Source: Steinernema hermaphroditum (lineage: Eukaryota > Nematoda > Chromadorea > Rhabditida > Steinernematidae). From it: DNA of 64,000 nucleotides. The stretch is from contig CM059621.1 in NCBI GenBank assembly GCA_030435675.1, forward strand, positions 10,726,001 through 10,790,000, written 5' to 3'. The translations under genes were made by a program, and so were the position numbers. Numbering within the stretch: the first letter of the stretch is position 1; every line of letters starts with the position of its first letter. Below are positions 1 through 9,450 of this stretch, piece by piece. The notes beneath the pieces were generated by a model, which ran no database searches, was not told where the DNA came from, and was given only the letters and a program-made list of their open reading frames with translations.

Positions 1-1527
1 CGCCTTTGGCATTCGCGAGCGTTGTTGCCGTGAGCTCATTCTCGATAGATTCTGCCTTTACAGTGATCTGAAGTAAGTTCGTTTGATAGCTTCAGCTGCC
101 GGCGGAACCCACCTTGGAGCAATACGCGATAAGAGGGTTATCGGTTCTGTTGTAGCTCTTTCCAATCTGCGACATTTTTTCTGCAATGAGCGATTATGGA
201 AGCTGGAAACACGATATCGATCGAGGACGAAAGGGGAACAGCGGCGATGCGCTATATCGCGATCAACAGTGGGTGAATCGCCGTTCGTTTATGCCTTTTA
301 TTTAGGAGTCGAATGAGTGTGAACTATTGCGTAATCAGTCTTTGGAAGTTGATGCTGATCACAGAGGAACGGAAGCAACGATCACCGCTTCTCTCCCTCG
401 CGACCAAAAAGTAAACGTGCAAACTGAGGAAACTAGTCGAGACGTCGTCATTTTATTGCGCTCTTACTCGAGATGTCGTCATTTTACGGAGGACACCCAT
501 TGCCCATTGGACCGGCCTGTGGTAAGGACGTACGCACTTGCACTTGAGCCGGTGACACTGGACCTTTCCACCGCAGTGCACACAAGATTACTTGGGTTAA
601 TCCCGTAATGGACACTGCTTTGAAAGGAAATTTTTAGGCTGTGCGTTCGATTGTTTTGCTCGTAATCGCTGAACGGTCAGCTGAGCTGTCATCAAAGTGG
701 CCCCGGCAATGCTCTACAAGATGGATGGCGACGGGGGGTACAAAATACTGTGGTTCTTCAGCCCACAATAACTCTCAGATGAACAGCTATGTAGATTCTG
801 AGCCATGAAGATGTCACAATGTCAATTTGTCGGTTCCCTTCCATTTCCTTCCAGTTCGCCTTTTAGTTCACTGCTCGTCGGGAGGAGCGATCTTCGGTCT
901 CTCATTCCGTAGAAGTGACCTTGGTGCGTGCACCCTGACAAGCCTCACATGTCATACGGTATGAAAAATCTCTGCGTGAACAACTTTCAAGGGTGCCGCG
1001 CACATTGCCCTGTTGGTTGAAGTGCTCTGGTGGCGCAGTCCGTGGGTTCATCTGTTTGGCGACCCTCGACGATAGGTGGAGGGCCGAACTGATAAGACTG
1101 CCTTCGCTTTGTGTGATATTAGTATGATTCCTTTGTTTCTGTTGGATGCCTTTTAAACTATCTCCGTGTACTCGTACTATAATTTTCTATCTAAATGTAT
1201 TTTCCAAAAGGATTTGTTAGTTTGTGGACAATTTGTAGTTCACTTTTCGATTGGGACATGATGCGAAGAACATGATGATCACCGATTGATCAACGTGATG
1301 GTTCTTCTTGCCGCTTTCTTTTTCTTGTGCCGAGAGTGCGAAAGCATAGATCAGCGATCCCGTCGATTCGCCGTCATCGATTGTGACGGTGGGTGGAGAG
1401 TGGGTCTTCATGGCGCGCCCTTTCACTTTCATTCTCATTCTTCGTGCACTTCGGTGGCTATCGCTCCTTCTTTCCATGTCCTCTGATGTGTGTATCTATT
1501 TTCAGACTAAGGATAGCCACGTTAGCC
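1..1527. other. left flank without a recognisable gene
   Basis: I find no convincing coding exon here. The open frames are short, overlap on both strands and have no family resemblance. The last part (about 1300-1505) ends in a TATTTTCAG acceptor at about 1505, 22 bases before the cytochrome b5 start. It is therefore probably promoter plus 5'UTR intron, or the outron removed by spliced-leader trans-splicing. Confidence 0.5.
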
Positions 1528-1956
1528 ATGTCGGCCGAAGACCTCAAAGTCATCAGCAAGGCGGAAGTTGCCGAGCACAACTCCTCCGAATCCTGCTGGG
1601 TCATCATGGACGACAAGGTGTACGACGTGACCAAGTTCCTTATGGAGCATCCTGGCGGCGATGAGGTCATTATTGAACAAGCCGGAGCCGATGCTACCGA
1701 GAGCTTCAACGACGTTGGCCATTCTTCTGACGCTCGCGACATGGCGAATGAATACCTCATTGGACGTCTACCTGCCGAGGAGTGCCAAGGCGCCGAAGTC
1801 AACGACCCCACAAAGGCCCCGAAGATCAAGGCTGTAGCTTCTGGAGACTCTCTGAAGGACATTATCCTTAGTCCAACTTGGACCAATTTCCTGATCCCTG
1901 CGGTGATCTCTGTCCTCGTCTACGTTTCGTACAAGTCGGTCATGCGATTGTTCTAA
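1528..1956 (+). CDS. cytochrome b5, tail-anchored microsomal type
   Basis: This is a single-exon, 142-residue protein. It should be a haem electron carrier on the cytosolic face of the ER, feeding electrons to fatty-acid desaturases and related oxidases. The haem-binding HPGG motif is present (MEHPGGDE, about residues 41-48) and the second axial histidine lies in the following VGHS. The C-terminus is one hydrophobic helix (about residues 117-134, FLIPAVISVLVYV) followed by a short basic tail, the usual tail-anchor layout. Length matches animal microsomal b5. I chose the ATG at 1528 because the haem domain begins right after it and a TTTTCAG acceptor lies 22 bases upstream. The open frame continues further upstream but has no b5 similarity there. 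Family assignment is secure. ER versus mitochondrial outer membrane is inferred from the short basic tail and is less sure. Confidence 0.93.
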   Translation: MSAEDLKVISKAEVAEHNSSESCWVIMDDKVYDVTKFLMEHPGGDEVIIEQAGADATESFNDVGHSSDARDMANEYLIGRLPAEECQGAEVNDPTKAPKIKAVASGDSLKDIILSPTWTNFLIPAVISVLVYVSYKSVMRLF

Positions 1957-2090
1957 GTTTGTCATGTATAATTTTATTTTTCATGATTTGGTGTTTATAT
2001 CTTTATATGATCACTATTTACAACAGCTTGAATTCCAACCATTCGCGATTCTACCCGTTTGTGGTTAAGGCTCGTGTTGCTTTGCAACCG

Positions 2091-3390
2091 TTAGAAGTGA
2101 ATTTCGTGACCGTATTGCCCAAAGATGTACATGATCGTGAGTCCGGTCAGAAGGCCTGCGAACTGCAGCATCAGGGTACTGATGCCTTCTGTCACATTCC
2201 GCTTCATGGCTTCTTCTGACTTCTGATTCATGTCGGACAGCTGCAGGCGTAAACCGTTATCGATATCAATAGTAACGGAGCACTTACCATACTGCATAGC
2301 GAAATGTACAGGAACATTCCTCCAGCTACGGCGAAAATGTACGTGGAAAATCGGTGATCCAGTTCCCCAACAGCCACACCAAGGACGAAGCCGACGTAGC
2401 AAGTGGCTGCTGACGCGAGATTGTAGATCAACGCTTGCTTGTAGCTCATCCCAGAACTGATCAGGATGGCACAGTCACCGAGTTCGTGTGGGAATTCTTC
2501 GCATAGGACAGCGACAGAGATGCTGATCCCACTCAAAAGATTCTGCTTGAAGGCAACGCCGATGCTTAGTCCGTCAATGAAGTTGTGCAGGCCGTCACTA
2601 AATATGACAAGCCACGCCACAGATGCAATATCATCTCCGCTGTGGTCGTGGCTGTGGCCTTGGCTGTGGCCGTGCTTCTTGTTCTCGTCGACGCGCTGCG
2701 GTGTGACTACGGTAACGGGCGCTTCAGGAGGGCTTGGTGAAACAGTCGAGATTGCCCCGCCGCTTTTTGATCTCTGAATATACTCCTTATACTTTCAAAT
2801 GCGAACGGCGCCGCGCACCTTCCTATGGTCTATCAACAAATTGAGTAGTTTGTCGACGATGAAGAACAAGTAGATCCCAAATATCACCATCCACGACTTG
2901 AAAAGGTACTCCGGTGAGTGTTCCAAATCGAAAGCCTAAATGAAGGCTGCACAAATGAGACGATGGTCGCGGAAGACGCACCTCCGGGATCAGGTGAAAA
3001 ATTGCACTTCCACTGAGCGTTCCCACTCCGAGGGCGACGAAGAACGTGAGCACCTTGTTGTAGAGAGCGTCGGAAAGCCACGGAAGAATCAGGATTCCAA
3101 AAACGGCTGAAGCGCTGATCACAGTAACCATAAAAAGGCCCACACCCCACACTAAAACGTCAAGAATTTAAAAGCTCGTTGAGCAGAAAACAAACCTTGC
3201 CACCATTCCGGCGGTGGTTCAACGACGTGAGTCAGAATACTCCTGGTGGAGTTATGTTCGAAAAGCTCGATACAATATTCTGTCATATTACAGGTGGAGT
3301 TCGCAAAGAGCGTCGAACAAAGAACGGCTCCCGGACTCCGACTGTCGTGGCCGCCGTGGAAGCTGTGGTGGCTCATCGTAATCGGCGGCC
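2091..3390 (-). CDS. ZIP family (SLC39) metal transporter, ZIP8/ZIP14-like
   Basis: Minus-strand exons: 3196-3390, 2982-3151, 2819-2935, 2288-2773 and 2091-2240 (stop at 2091). The four introns are 44-47 bp and all phases agree. The protein starts with a Cys/Asn-rich ectodomain. Then come the first helices (VWGVGLFMVTVISASAVFGI), the VGTLSGSAIFHLIPE helix, and a cytosolic loop rich in His (HGHSQGHSQGHSHDHS). Next are HNFIDGLSIGVAF (metal-site helix IV) and EEFPHELGD (helix V), then the last helices. The first His of the usual HEFPHELGD motif is Glu here. In ZIP8 and ZIP14 that change goes with import of Fe, Mn, Zn and Cd across the plasma membrane, so broad divalent uptake is inferred. The N-terminal exon is uncertain: the 3196-3390 exon begins with two bases of a split codon, and I could not place a convincing first exon with a signal peptide. 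A transposon lies just upstream and may sit in the first intron. Confidence 0.85.
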
Positions 3391-3617
3391 CTGAAACACA
3401 CACAATCATTGATAAGGTGGCACAGGGCGAGGAATTTAGAAAGAAATAGCACCGGCAAGGGCAATAAATACACTGAGATTTTCGCGAGGATAAGGTCATT
3501 TCAAAATTCAGCAGCGTTTTTGACTCCCCGGACGCCTCCTTGTTCCATTCATAGAATGTTATGACTGCTGAGTAATCCGAAAGATGTTGATCAAAGGAAA
3601 TTCCTTAATCAGAAATA

Positions 3618-3946
3618 CAGTGGCGGAAATATAAATAGGGACACCTGTGGAGAAAATAATCTTTCCTGTTTTAGGTGTATTTTACGATAACTGATTCCAA
3701 ACAACTCTCACTATCCGACGTAGAATTTCCTACTGATTCTTGTCATATATGGAAGTTAAGTAATTTCTCCTGATCAGGCAACAATTTCGGTGCGGGACCA
3801 AACGGCACTCATTTCGTCGCGGAAATATAAATAAGGACACCTCTTAAATACAGCTATAATTCCAGTTTTATGAAACGGAAAATGGTAAGAACAGCTATAT
3901 TGACGTCAACAAGTGACATTTAGCCGATTTAAGTGTGACTTAGACA
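3618..3946 (+). repeat. left terminal inverted repeat of the Tc1-type element
   Basis: Matches the reverse complement of 4731-5059 with few differences by eye. It contains two direct-repeat cores about 197 bp apart. Confidence 0.88.
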
Positions 3947-4730
3947 ATCCCCAGGTGGTTAGGGTATTCAAAACTCTTGAACTTGTAATATTACAGTGTG
4001 AAGACGAATATCGAGTGTTTCTATGTGAAATTCACCCGCAAAATCGCCAGAACCACGGCTAACATCTTTTTCTCCGTTCAACATAACACGAGTAGGCAAA
4101 AACGCTAGTTTAGTTGGCGTCTGGAGACCTTTTGTCCTTCAAAACTTAGAACGTTACCTTACTGAGCATTCTTATATGGGTCCCGAAACGATCTAGAAGA
4201 CCGGTTTTGCAACCTTTTTAAATTACACTACGTTGTAGAGCGTGTAAAATAACCCCTAATTACTATCTTCTGGTGATTTCCTGACTTAACTTGAAAAAAC
4301 AAGACGGTTCTTCTAAATTTTGCCTAAAAACGCGTATTTTCTATTGAAAATTCTATGCTCTGGCCTGTCCACGTCCCGTATCCACATGTATCGCTGCTTT
4401 GATGCCACAAAACACTAAAATGGGTTTTCGAATACGCTGATCAACATGATAATATTCAAAAAATGCTAGAAGCCCTTTATTTCCGGACATTTAGGAACCC
4501 TAACAAGAAGTCTGGCCAACATAGGGATCTAAGTTTGAAGGGAAAAAGGTCTTCAGACAGAAATTAAACCAACGTTTTCGCTTCCCAGTACTATTTTTAA
4601 TGGAGGCAAAGATCACTGCCGTGAATTTGGCTATTTTGCGGGTGAGTTTCACATGAAAACGCTCCATGTTCGTTTTAATCCGGTGCTGTTGCAAGTGTAA
4701 GGGTTCGGAAATCTTAAACCAGCTGTAGAT

Positions 4731-5059
4731 AGTCTAAATCACACTTAAATCGGCTAAATGTCACTTGTTGACGTCAATATAGCTGTTCTTACCATTTTCC
4801 GTTTCATAAAACTGGAATTATAGCTGTATTTAAGAGGTGTCCTTATTTATATTTCCGCGACGAAATGAGTGCCGTTTGGTCCCGCACCGAAATTGTTGCC
4901 TGATCAGGGGAAATTACTTAACTTCCATATATGACAAGAATCAGTAGGAAATTCTACGTCGGATAGTGAAAGTTGTTTTGAATCAGTTATCGTAAAATAC
5001 ACCTAAAACAGGAAAGATTATTTTCTCCACAGGTTTCCCTATTTATATTTCCGCCACTG
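4731..5059 (-). repeat. right terminal inverted repeat of the Tc1-type element
   Basis: Partner of 3618-3946. It carries both core repeats in inverted orientation and ends at the TA target site. Confidence 0.88.
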
Positions 5060-5435
5060 TAAGCCCAACAAAATGACTGAATAGCAACAAATATCGTTCT
5101 AGTAACGTCGGTGAAGACGTTTGTACGATAAAACGAAGGCGCGCGGCTGAAAGGGAACCGTCAGAGATGAGCAAGCGCAAAATGACGAGAACTTCTGTTC
5201 GCCAAATAGGCGCCGATTGAACTGAAGGGTTGCCGAAAAGGGAATCACACACGAAGCGCAGATGTAATAGTGGTCGCAAAGGCACAGTAAATCATATCCT
5301 AACCTGAATTAATCTGTTTCTCTCCAGTAGCAAACCCCTCAAGCCGATGAGCATCTGCTAAACGAACTTCCAAGCAGATAACCAGCATAAATCACGGAAA
5401 CACTCGCGTTTTCCACAGAAGTGAAACAAATTGGG

Positions 5436-5678
5436 TTACGCATAAACACCCGGATCGCGCCGCAATTGACGCAATCGCGATCGCGCAACAATTGCCCCGA
5501 GGAGAGTCGCCAGTACGGTGTTCCAGCGATCGCCTCTGGCGGAGAACACGACGGACGTCGGTGTCAGGTGCGCGAAAACCAGAAAGTCGGACGAAACGCT
5601 GTCGGCCGATTCTCCGGAGCGAAGCACTGGCATGGAAGAAGCCGATCTCCTCAACTTTATAGCTGCGATTTCCGTCAT
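5436..5678 (-). CDS. small hypothetical membrane protein
   Basis: An 80-residue minus-strand frame begins MTEIAAIKLRRSASS and ends in a basic stretch. A CTTCTTCAG acceptor lies about 32 bases upstream of the ATG (minus orientation), which could be an SL or 5'UTR splice site and is the main reason for choosing this start over the longer frame. A short hydrophobic segment (TVLATLLGAIVA) followed by RSRLRQLRR near the C-terminus suggests a membrane anchor with a basic flank. I do not recognise the family. It lies between the transposon and the bL12m gene, divergent from the latter. It could be a chance frame. Confidence 0.4.
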   Translation of the reverse strand: MTEIAAIKLRRSASSMPVLRSGESADSVSSDFLVFAHLTPTSVVFSARGDRWNTVLATLLGAIVARSRLRQLRRDPGVYA

Positions 5679-6257
5679 TGTGGTCGTCGCAAAGACTTTG
5701 TTTTGCTCCCCTGAAGAAGCAAACACTGGGGACAAACAATGACCAAAGAGTGGAATTGGGAGCACGAGACCAAGAAGAATGGTGGGAAAGTGATCGGGCA
5801 GATCGCTGACACTTCGACGGCAACCAGTTGATCGCGAGACGCCTGGAATCACTCACAAAAGTGAATTATTAAAAATTATCGAGACGCTGAAAGAGGATAA
5901 GGGGATCCCCCCAGAGAACGAAAGCAGTCGAAGCACTTTACTGTGGGCACACGGCGTCTTCAAGCGACAATCCTGCCACCTACCGTAATCAGTGCATTAC
6001 TAGCGATGGATTTACAGGGAGAGCCGAGTGATACCTGTTTTTCCTTTGGCCCATTTTGTGTTAGCGGCGTGAAAGGTGTCTTTGAAGTTCTTCGGTTGGT
6101 TCCTGCTTTGCAACATTTCAACCAGTTGCCGCCAAAGGCTCCCTGTTTCTTGTCTACATATAATTTCAATGCTTTCGTCTCGACGCGCAGAAGGAACGGT
6201 CGCGTCTATAGACAGCGTCCTACTCGGTCTCTCATTTGCAAGTTGTTTCCAGATAAA

Positions 6258-6854
6258 ATGAAGCTGATCTCGTCAGCCGTCAGGTACGCAGGCGTTGTCC
6301 GCGTTGCTGGACGCAGATGCTTCTCAGCTGCTGCGCCCGCCGAAAGCCCTGTTGACGCTGGACCGGCTGCTTCGACCCCTGATGAACCCCGTGTTGTTTC
6401 GCCCAAGATTCAAGGCCTCGTCGATCAGATTGCCAGCCTATCCCTCCTCGAAGTTTCTGATCTTAACTACGCCCTGAAGAAGAAGCTCAACATTCCCGAC
6501 ACTCCGATGATGGCACCCGGAATGATGATGGCAGTTGGTGCTGCGCAGCCAGCAGGTACGTATCTCGTAATGTCCAATGTATGACTTTTATGACTTTTAG
6601 CTGCTGAAGCAGCTGCCGAAGCAGATATTCCCCAGAAAATGACATTTACGGTCAAGCTTGCCAAGTTTGAAGATGGTAAGAAGATTGCGTTGATCAAAGA
6701 AATCCGCAACGTCATGCCGAACCTGAATCTCGTACAAGCCAAGAAGTTTGTCGAAACTGCTCCAGTGAATGTTAAGGAAGACCTAGGAAAAGCAGAAGCA
6801 GAAGAACTCAAGGCTGCTTTGGAGAAAGTCGGAGCTACTATCGAAATTGTTTAA
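6258..6854 (+). CDS. mrpl-12: mitochondrial ribosomal protein bL12m (L7/L12)
   Basis: Exons 6258-6555 and 6601-6854 are joined across a 45-bp intron (GTACGT...TTTTAG), giving 183 residues. The first 30 or so residues are basic and Ser/Ala-rich, a mitochondrial import signal. The N-terminal dimerisation region (IQGLVDQIASLSLLEVSDLNYALKK) is followed by a Met/Ala-rich hinge spanning the splice. The globular L12 C-terminal domain follows (MTFTVKLAKFEDGKKIALIK, LVQAKKFVETAPVNVKEDL, LKAALEKVGATIEIV). It forms the multimeric stalk of the mitochondrial large subunit that recruits translation factors. The ATG follows a TTTCCAG acceptor by five bases. The longer frame upstream has no L12 similarity. 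Confidence 0.95.
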
Positions 6855-7393
6855 ATCCTGATCTTATTTTCTTTTTCCCTAGGATTTGTTGATTTATTCT
6901 GTTCACGAAAGGCATAAATGATTACCATCTGATTTTTTTGTCTCGTGGTGGAGGTTCTGACCTTGATGTACCTGTAGTGCTTCTTTGCTTCTCTTGTGTC
7001 AGCGTATGTTCCAACTTGTGTAGCGACTGTAATAGGCGTAATTTTGTTTTGTGTAATTTTCGTTATGCTTCCATCGTATTCTTCATTTAGCCTGCCACTG
7101 CAGCAGCAGTACAGTTCTATGATTTACCTCAAAGTGTTTTAGTTCAATATGCCGTGCGTTCTTGATCACTGCCTTTCATTTTGCGTTTTGTTTTTCTGTC
7201 ATTTTCGTTAATTTTAATCCTGATCATAGCTGTAAAAATGTGAACTTTGATAAATGGTATTATGGAAACAAAAGGGCAGCGGCGCATTAACGCGGTTCGC
7301 ATGGATAATTTTGACAGCACATACTTTTAATATCCGACTTTATTTTGCGTGCGAAATCTGTATTGTCTATTTTCAGAACTCGATTTTCCAGCA
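6855..7393. other. intergenic, 3' region of bL12m and 5' region of the ZNF706-type gene
   Basis: No coding exon seen. It ends with two acceptor-like sites (CTATTTTCAG at about 7376 and GATTTTCCAG at about 7391), the second just two bases before the next ATG. Confidence 0.5.
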
Positions 7394-7669
7394 ATGGCTC
7401 GCGGTCATCAGAAGATTCAGTCGCAGCAGAAGAACTTGAAGAAGCAGGAAGCCCAGAAAAAGGGCCAGGGTTCTGATCAGAAGGCCGCTGCTCTCAAGGC
7501 CCTCGTTCACAAATGTAGTGTTTGCATGGTTTGTTCACGATTTTAGTTACGCATGTGGCCCTTTATATTTCAGGCCCAAATGCCCGACCCGAAAACCTAT
7601 AAGCAGCATTTTGAAAGCAAGCACCCCAAGGCTGCTCTCCCCACTGAACTTGTTGATGTTGTTGCCTAA
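7394..7669 (+). CDS. ZNF706: ZNF706-type small C2H2 zinc-finger protein
   Basis: Exons 7394-7528 and 7574-7669 (45-bp intron) encode 76 residues, the same length as human ZNF706. The N-terminus is the 4F5-like basic segment (MARGHQKIQSQQKNLKKQEA) and the single C2H2 finger is C-x2-C-x(n)-H-x4-H (HKCSVCMAQMPDPKTYKQHFESKH). The intron cuts the finger just after its second Cys. Vertebrate ZNF706 is reported as a transcriptional repressor affecting stem-cell exit from self-renewal; the nematode role is not inferable here. The ATG lies two bases after a TTTTCCAG acceptor. Confidence 0.95.
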
Positions 7670-7940
7670 AGAGATGACACCTCCATGACCGTAGCTATTC
7701 GTGTAGATGTTGTGCTATATTTAATTCCGAATAGCTGGTAATATATTTGTTGAATGTCCCGCTTTACAGATATCCATGTGTCACGAATCATAAATTTTCC
7801 CGTTGTTGTCGAACTGGTTCGTGATGATAGCGACATATTACGATCTCTTTGAAAAAAAAACGTTGTGGTCGCAATGTGCAGGGCGATATAAACAGGTCGA
7901 TCAACGGAGGCACTCATATGAGATAGTTTTCAGCGGTCTG

Positions 7941-8740
7941 ATGGAGAACTTGCGCCTCATCTACTTCGGAATTAGAGGTAAACATGATGGCAGACTTTTA
8001 GTTGAGGCGTTGGAGACTTCAGGGCGGGCTGAAGTGATTCGGCTGCTCCTGCTCGACCAGAACGTTTCATTCGAGGAGTCGACACTCACCGAAGAGGAGT
8101 GGAAAGACCGCAAAGCCGACTTTGTGAGTGCCATCCACCCGAGGCGCTCTAGGTGTTCCTCCAGCTCTACGGCCAAATCCCATGTCTCTTCGAGGGCGAC
8201 AAGCAGATTGTGCAGACGGGCGCCATCCTGCGCCGGTTGGCGCGGAAGCTCGAGCTCTACGGCTCCACCGACGAAGAGATGACGCATCTTGATGTCTTCT
8301 ACGAAGGGCTCCGCGATCTACACGAGAAGTATATCCGCCTCATCTACATGGAATACGAGGTGCTTTGACCATGCACGACGCGCCACATGCTCTTTTCAGG
8401 AGAAGAAGACCGAGTTCATCGATACCGTATATCCCGCCGCATGGACCGTCTTCGAGAAGCTTCTGAAGAAGTTCGGCGACGGAGAGTCGATTCTCGGCGG
8501 TGGACGACTCTCCTTCGTCGACTACGTCCTCTGGGAAGAGCTCGATCTGGCGCTTCTCCTCCACCCCGAATGCCTTGAAGGCTTCGAGGCGCTACGCCGC
8601 TTCCACGAGAGCTTCTCGAAGCGATCCAGCATCCAGGTGCCACGACAGAGGCCATGCGTTGAGGGATTTGGGCGTTTCAGAGGCGGATCGAGGAGCGCGT
8701 CTCCGAGGGTATTCCCGTCAATGGAAACAGAAAGCAGTAG
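7941..8740 (+). CDS. glutathione S-transferase, nematode pi/sigma-like class
   Basis: Five exons: 7941-7977, 8023-8123, 8153-8359, 8400-8636 and 8681-8740. Introns are 29-45 bp, the smallest at the lower limit for nematodes. The product is 213 residues. The N-terminal thioredoxin-like domain has the catalytic Tyr8 (LIYFGIRGRAEVIR) and a glutathione-site segment (GQIPCLFEGDKQIVQTGAIL), with Thr where most relatives have Ser. The helical C-terminal domain carries FVDYVLWEELDLALLL. The end, PVNGNRKQ, matches the characteristic tail of this nematode class. It conjugates glutathione to electrophiles in the cytosol. The ATG lies seven bases after a TTTTCAG acceptor. A relic of exon 4 lies 105 bp downstream, and a paralogue begins at 63515. 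Confidence 0.92.
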
Positions 8741-8845
8741 ATGAGGATGCCCTGATGTTCCTTTGATTACCGTATACTACGTTCCATAAATGTGTTAAGG
8801 ATAGAAGGAAAGACAAGCACAGGGTTACCGTATGCCTGGTCTAGG

Positions 8846-8923
8846 TACGAGAAACTTCTGAAGAAGTACGGTGACGGAGAGTCGGTACTCGGCAGCGGAC
8901 CCTCCGTCGTCGACCACGACTAA
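8846..8923 (+). pseudogene. GST exon-4 relic
   Basis: The frame from 8846 reads YEKLLKKYGDGESVLG and then runs into a stop at 8921. It matches the segment FEKLLKKFGDGESILG of the GST just upstream, and at DNA level the stretch CTTCTGAAGAAGT is shared. No other GST exon is found nearby, so this is a fragment of a tandemly duplicated GST that has decayed. Confidence 0.8.
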
Positions 8924-9450
8924 ATCGCCGAGAAGCGCGAGAGTTCTTTTCTGAGGCGTGCTCTCCCTCCCGGATTCGCGGCGAATGCAACATTTGTGTT
9001 TTTTTGTCGATCGTGTAACACTTCTTCAAACGCGCCGATTCATTAGTCGCGGCGGCGGACATGTGAAGAGGCTTCGGAGGGAGTTCCTAGCCGCGAGGGA
9101 CCAGTCCGCGCCCAGGAGCGCCTCAGGCGAGGCGTGTCCCTCCCTATAAGAGGTGCGAAGAGGGAGAAGCGCGATGCACTTCGCTCGTTACTGGCTGCCG
9201 GTCCGGTCTTTGCCACCGTCTTAGGCATGTTCCATTACCCTGCTGACCACCAGAAGGCGCGCTCGAGCCGACCTTGCGCCGAAGTGGGTCAGCAGAGTCT
9301 TATTTTTGCAATAAAGTTTCCTCTCCCTCGACGGCGCAATTATCCTCCGAGGGTCGTTCTAATTGCCTTCGGTGATCTCCGAGGATCGCCGGACGCCAAA
9401 GTGGATTACTTTCGTTTTTCCCGGCGCTCAACGATCACGCGCCATTTCAG

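Larger units (their letters stand above)
3618..5059. mobile_element. Tc1/mariner-superfamily element with long IR/DR termini, non-autonomous
   Basis: The 1,442-bp element begins CAGTGGCGG, ends CCGCCACTG and is flanked by TA on both sides (3616-3617 and 5060-5061), the standard target duplication of this superfamily. The terminal inverted repeats are about 329 bp. Each contains two direct copies of a core with CGGAAATATAAATA followed by GGACACCT, at about 3619-3646 and 3816-3842 on the left with mirror copies on the right. This spacing of roughly 200 bp between transposase-binding-like repeats is the IR/DR arrangement of the Tc3/Sleeping Beauty type. The interior has no transposase-like frame; even the inner parts (about 4020-4080 versus 4610-4690) are diverged inverted copies. 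It therefore looks like a fold-back derivative mobilised in trans. Confidence 0.9.

Noticed and set aside
83..608. Two plus-strand frames of 77 and 93 residues at the left edge
   Set aside because: No motif, no splice context, no homology recognised.
4500..4694. 64-residue minus frame inside the Tc1-type element as a transposase remnant
   Set aside because: It has no catalytic or helix-turn-helix resemblance, and the region is an inverted copy of the left inner arm.
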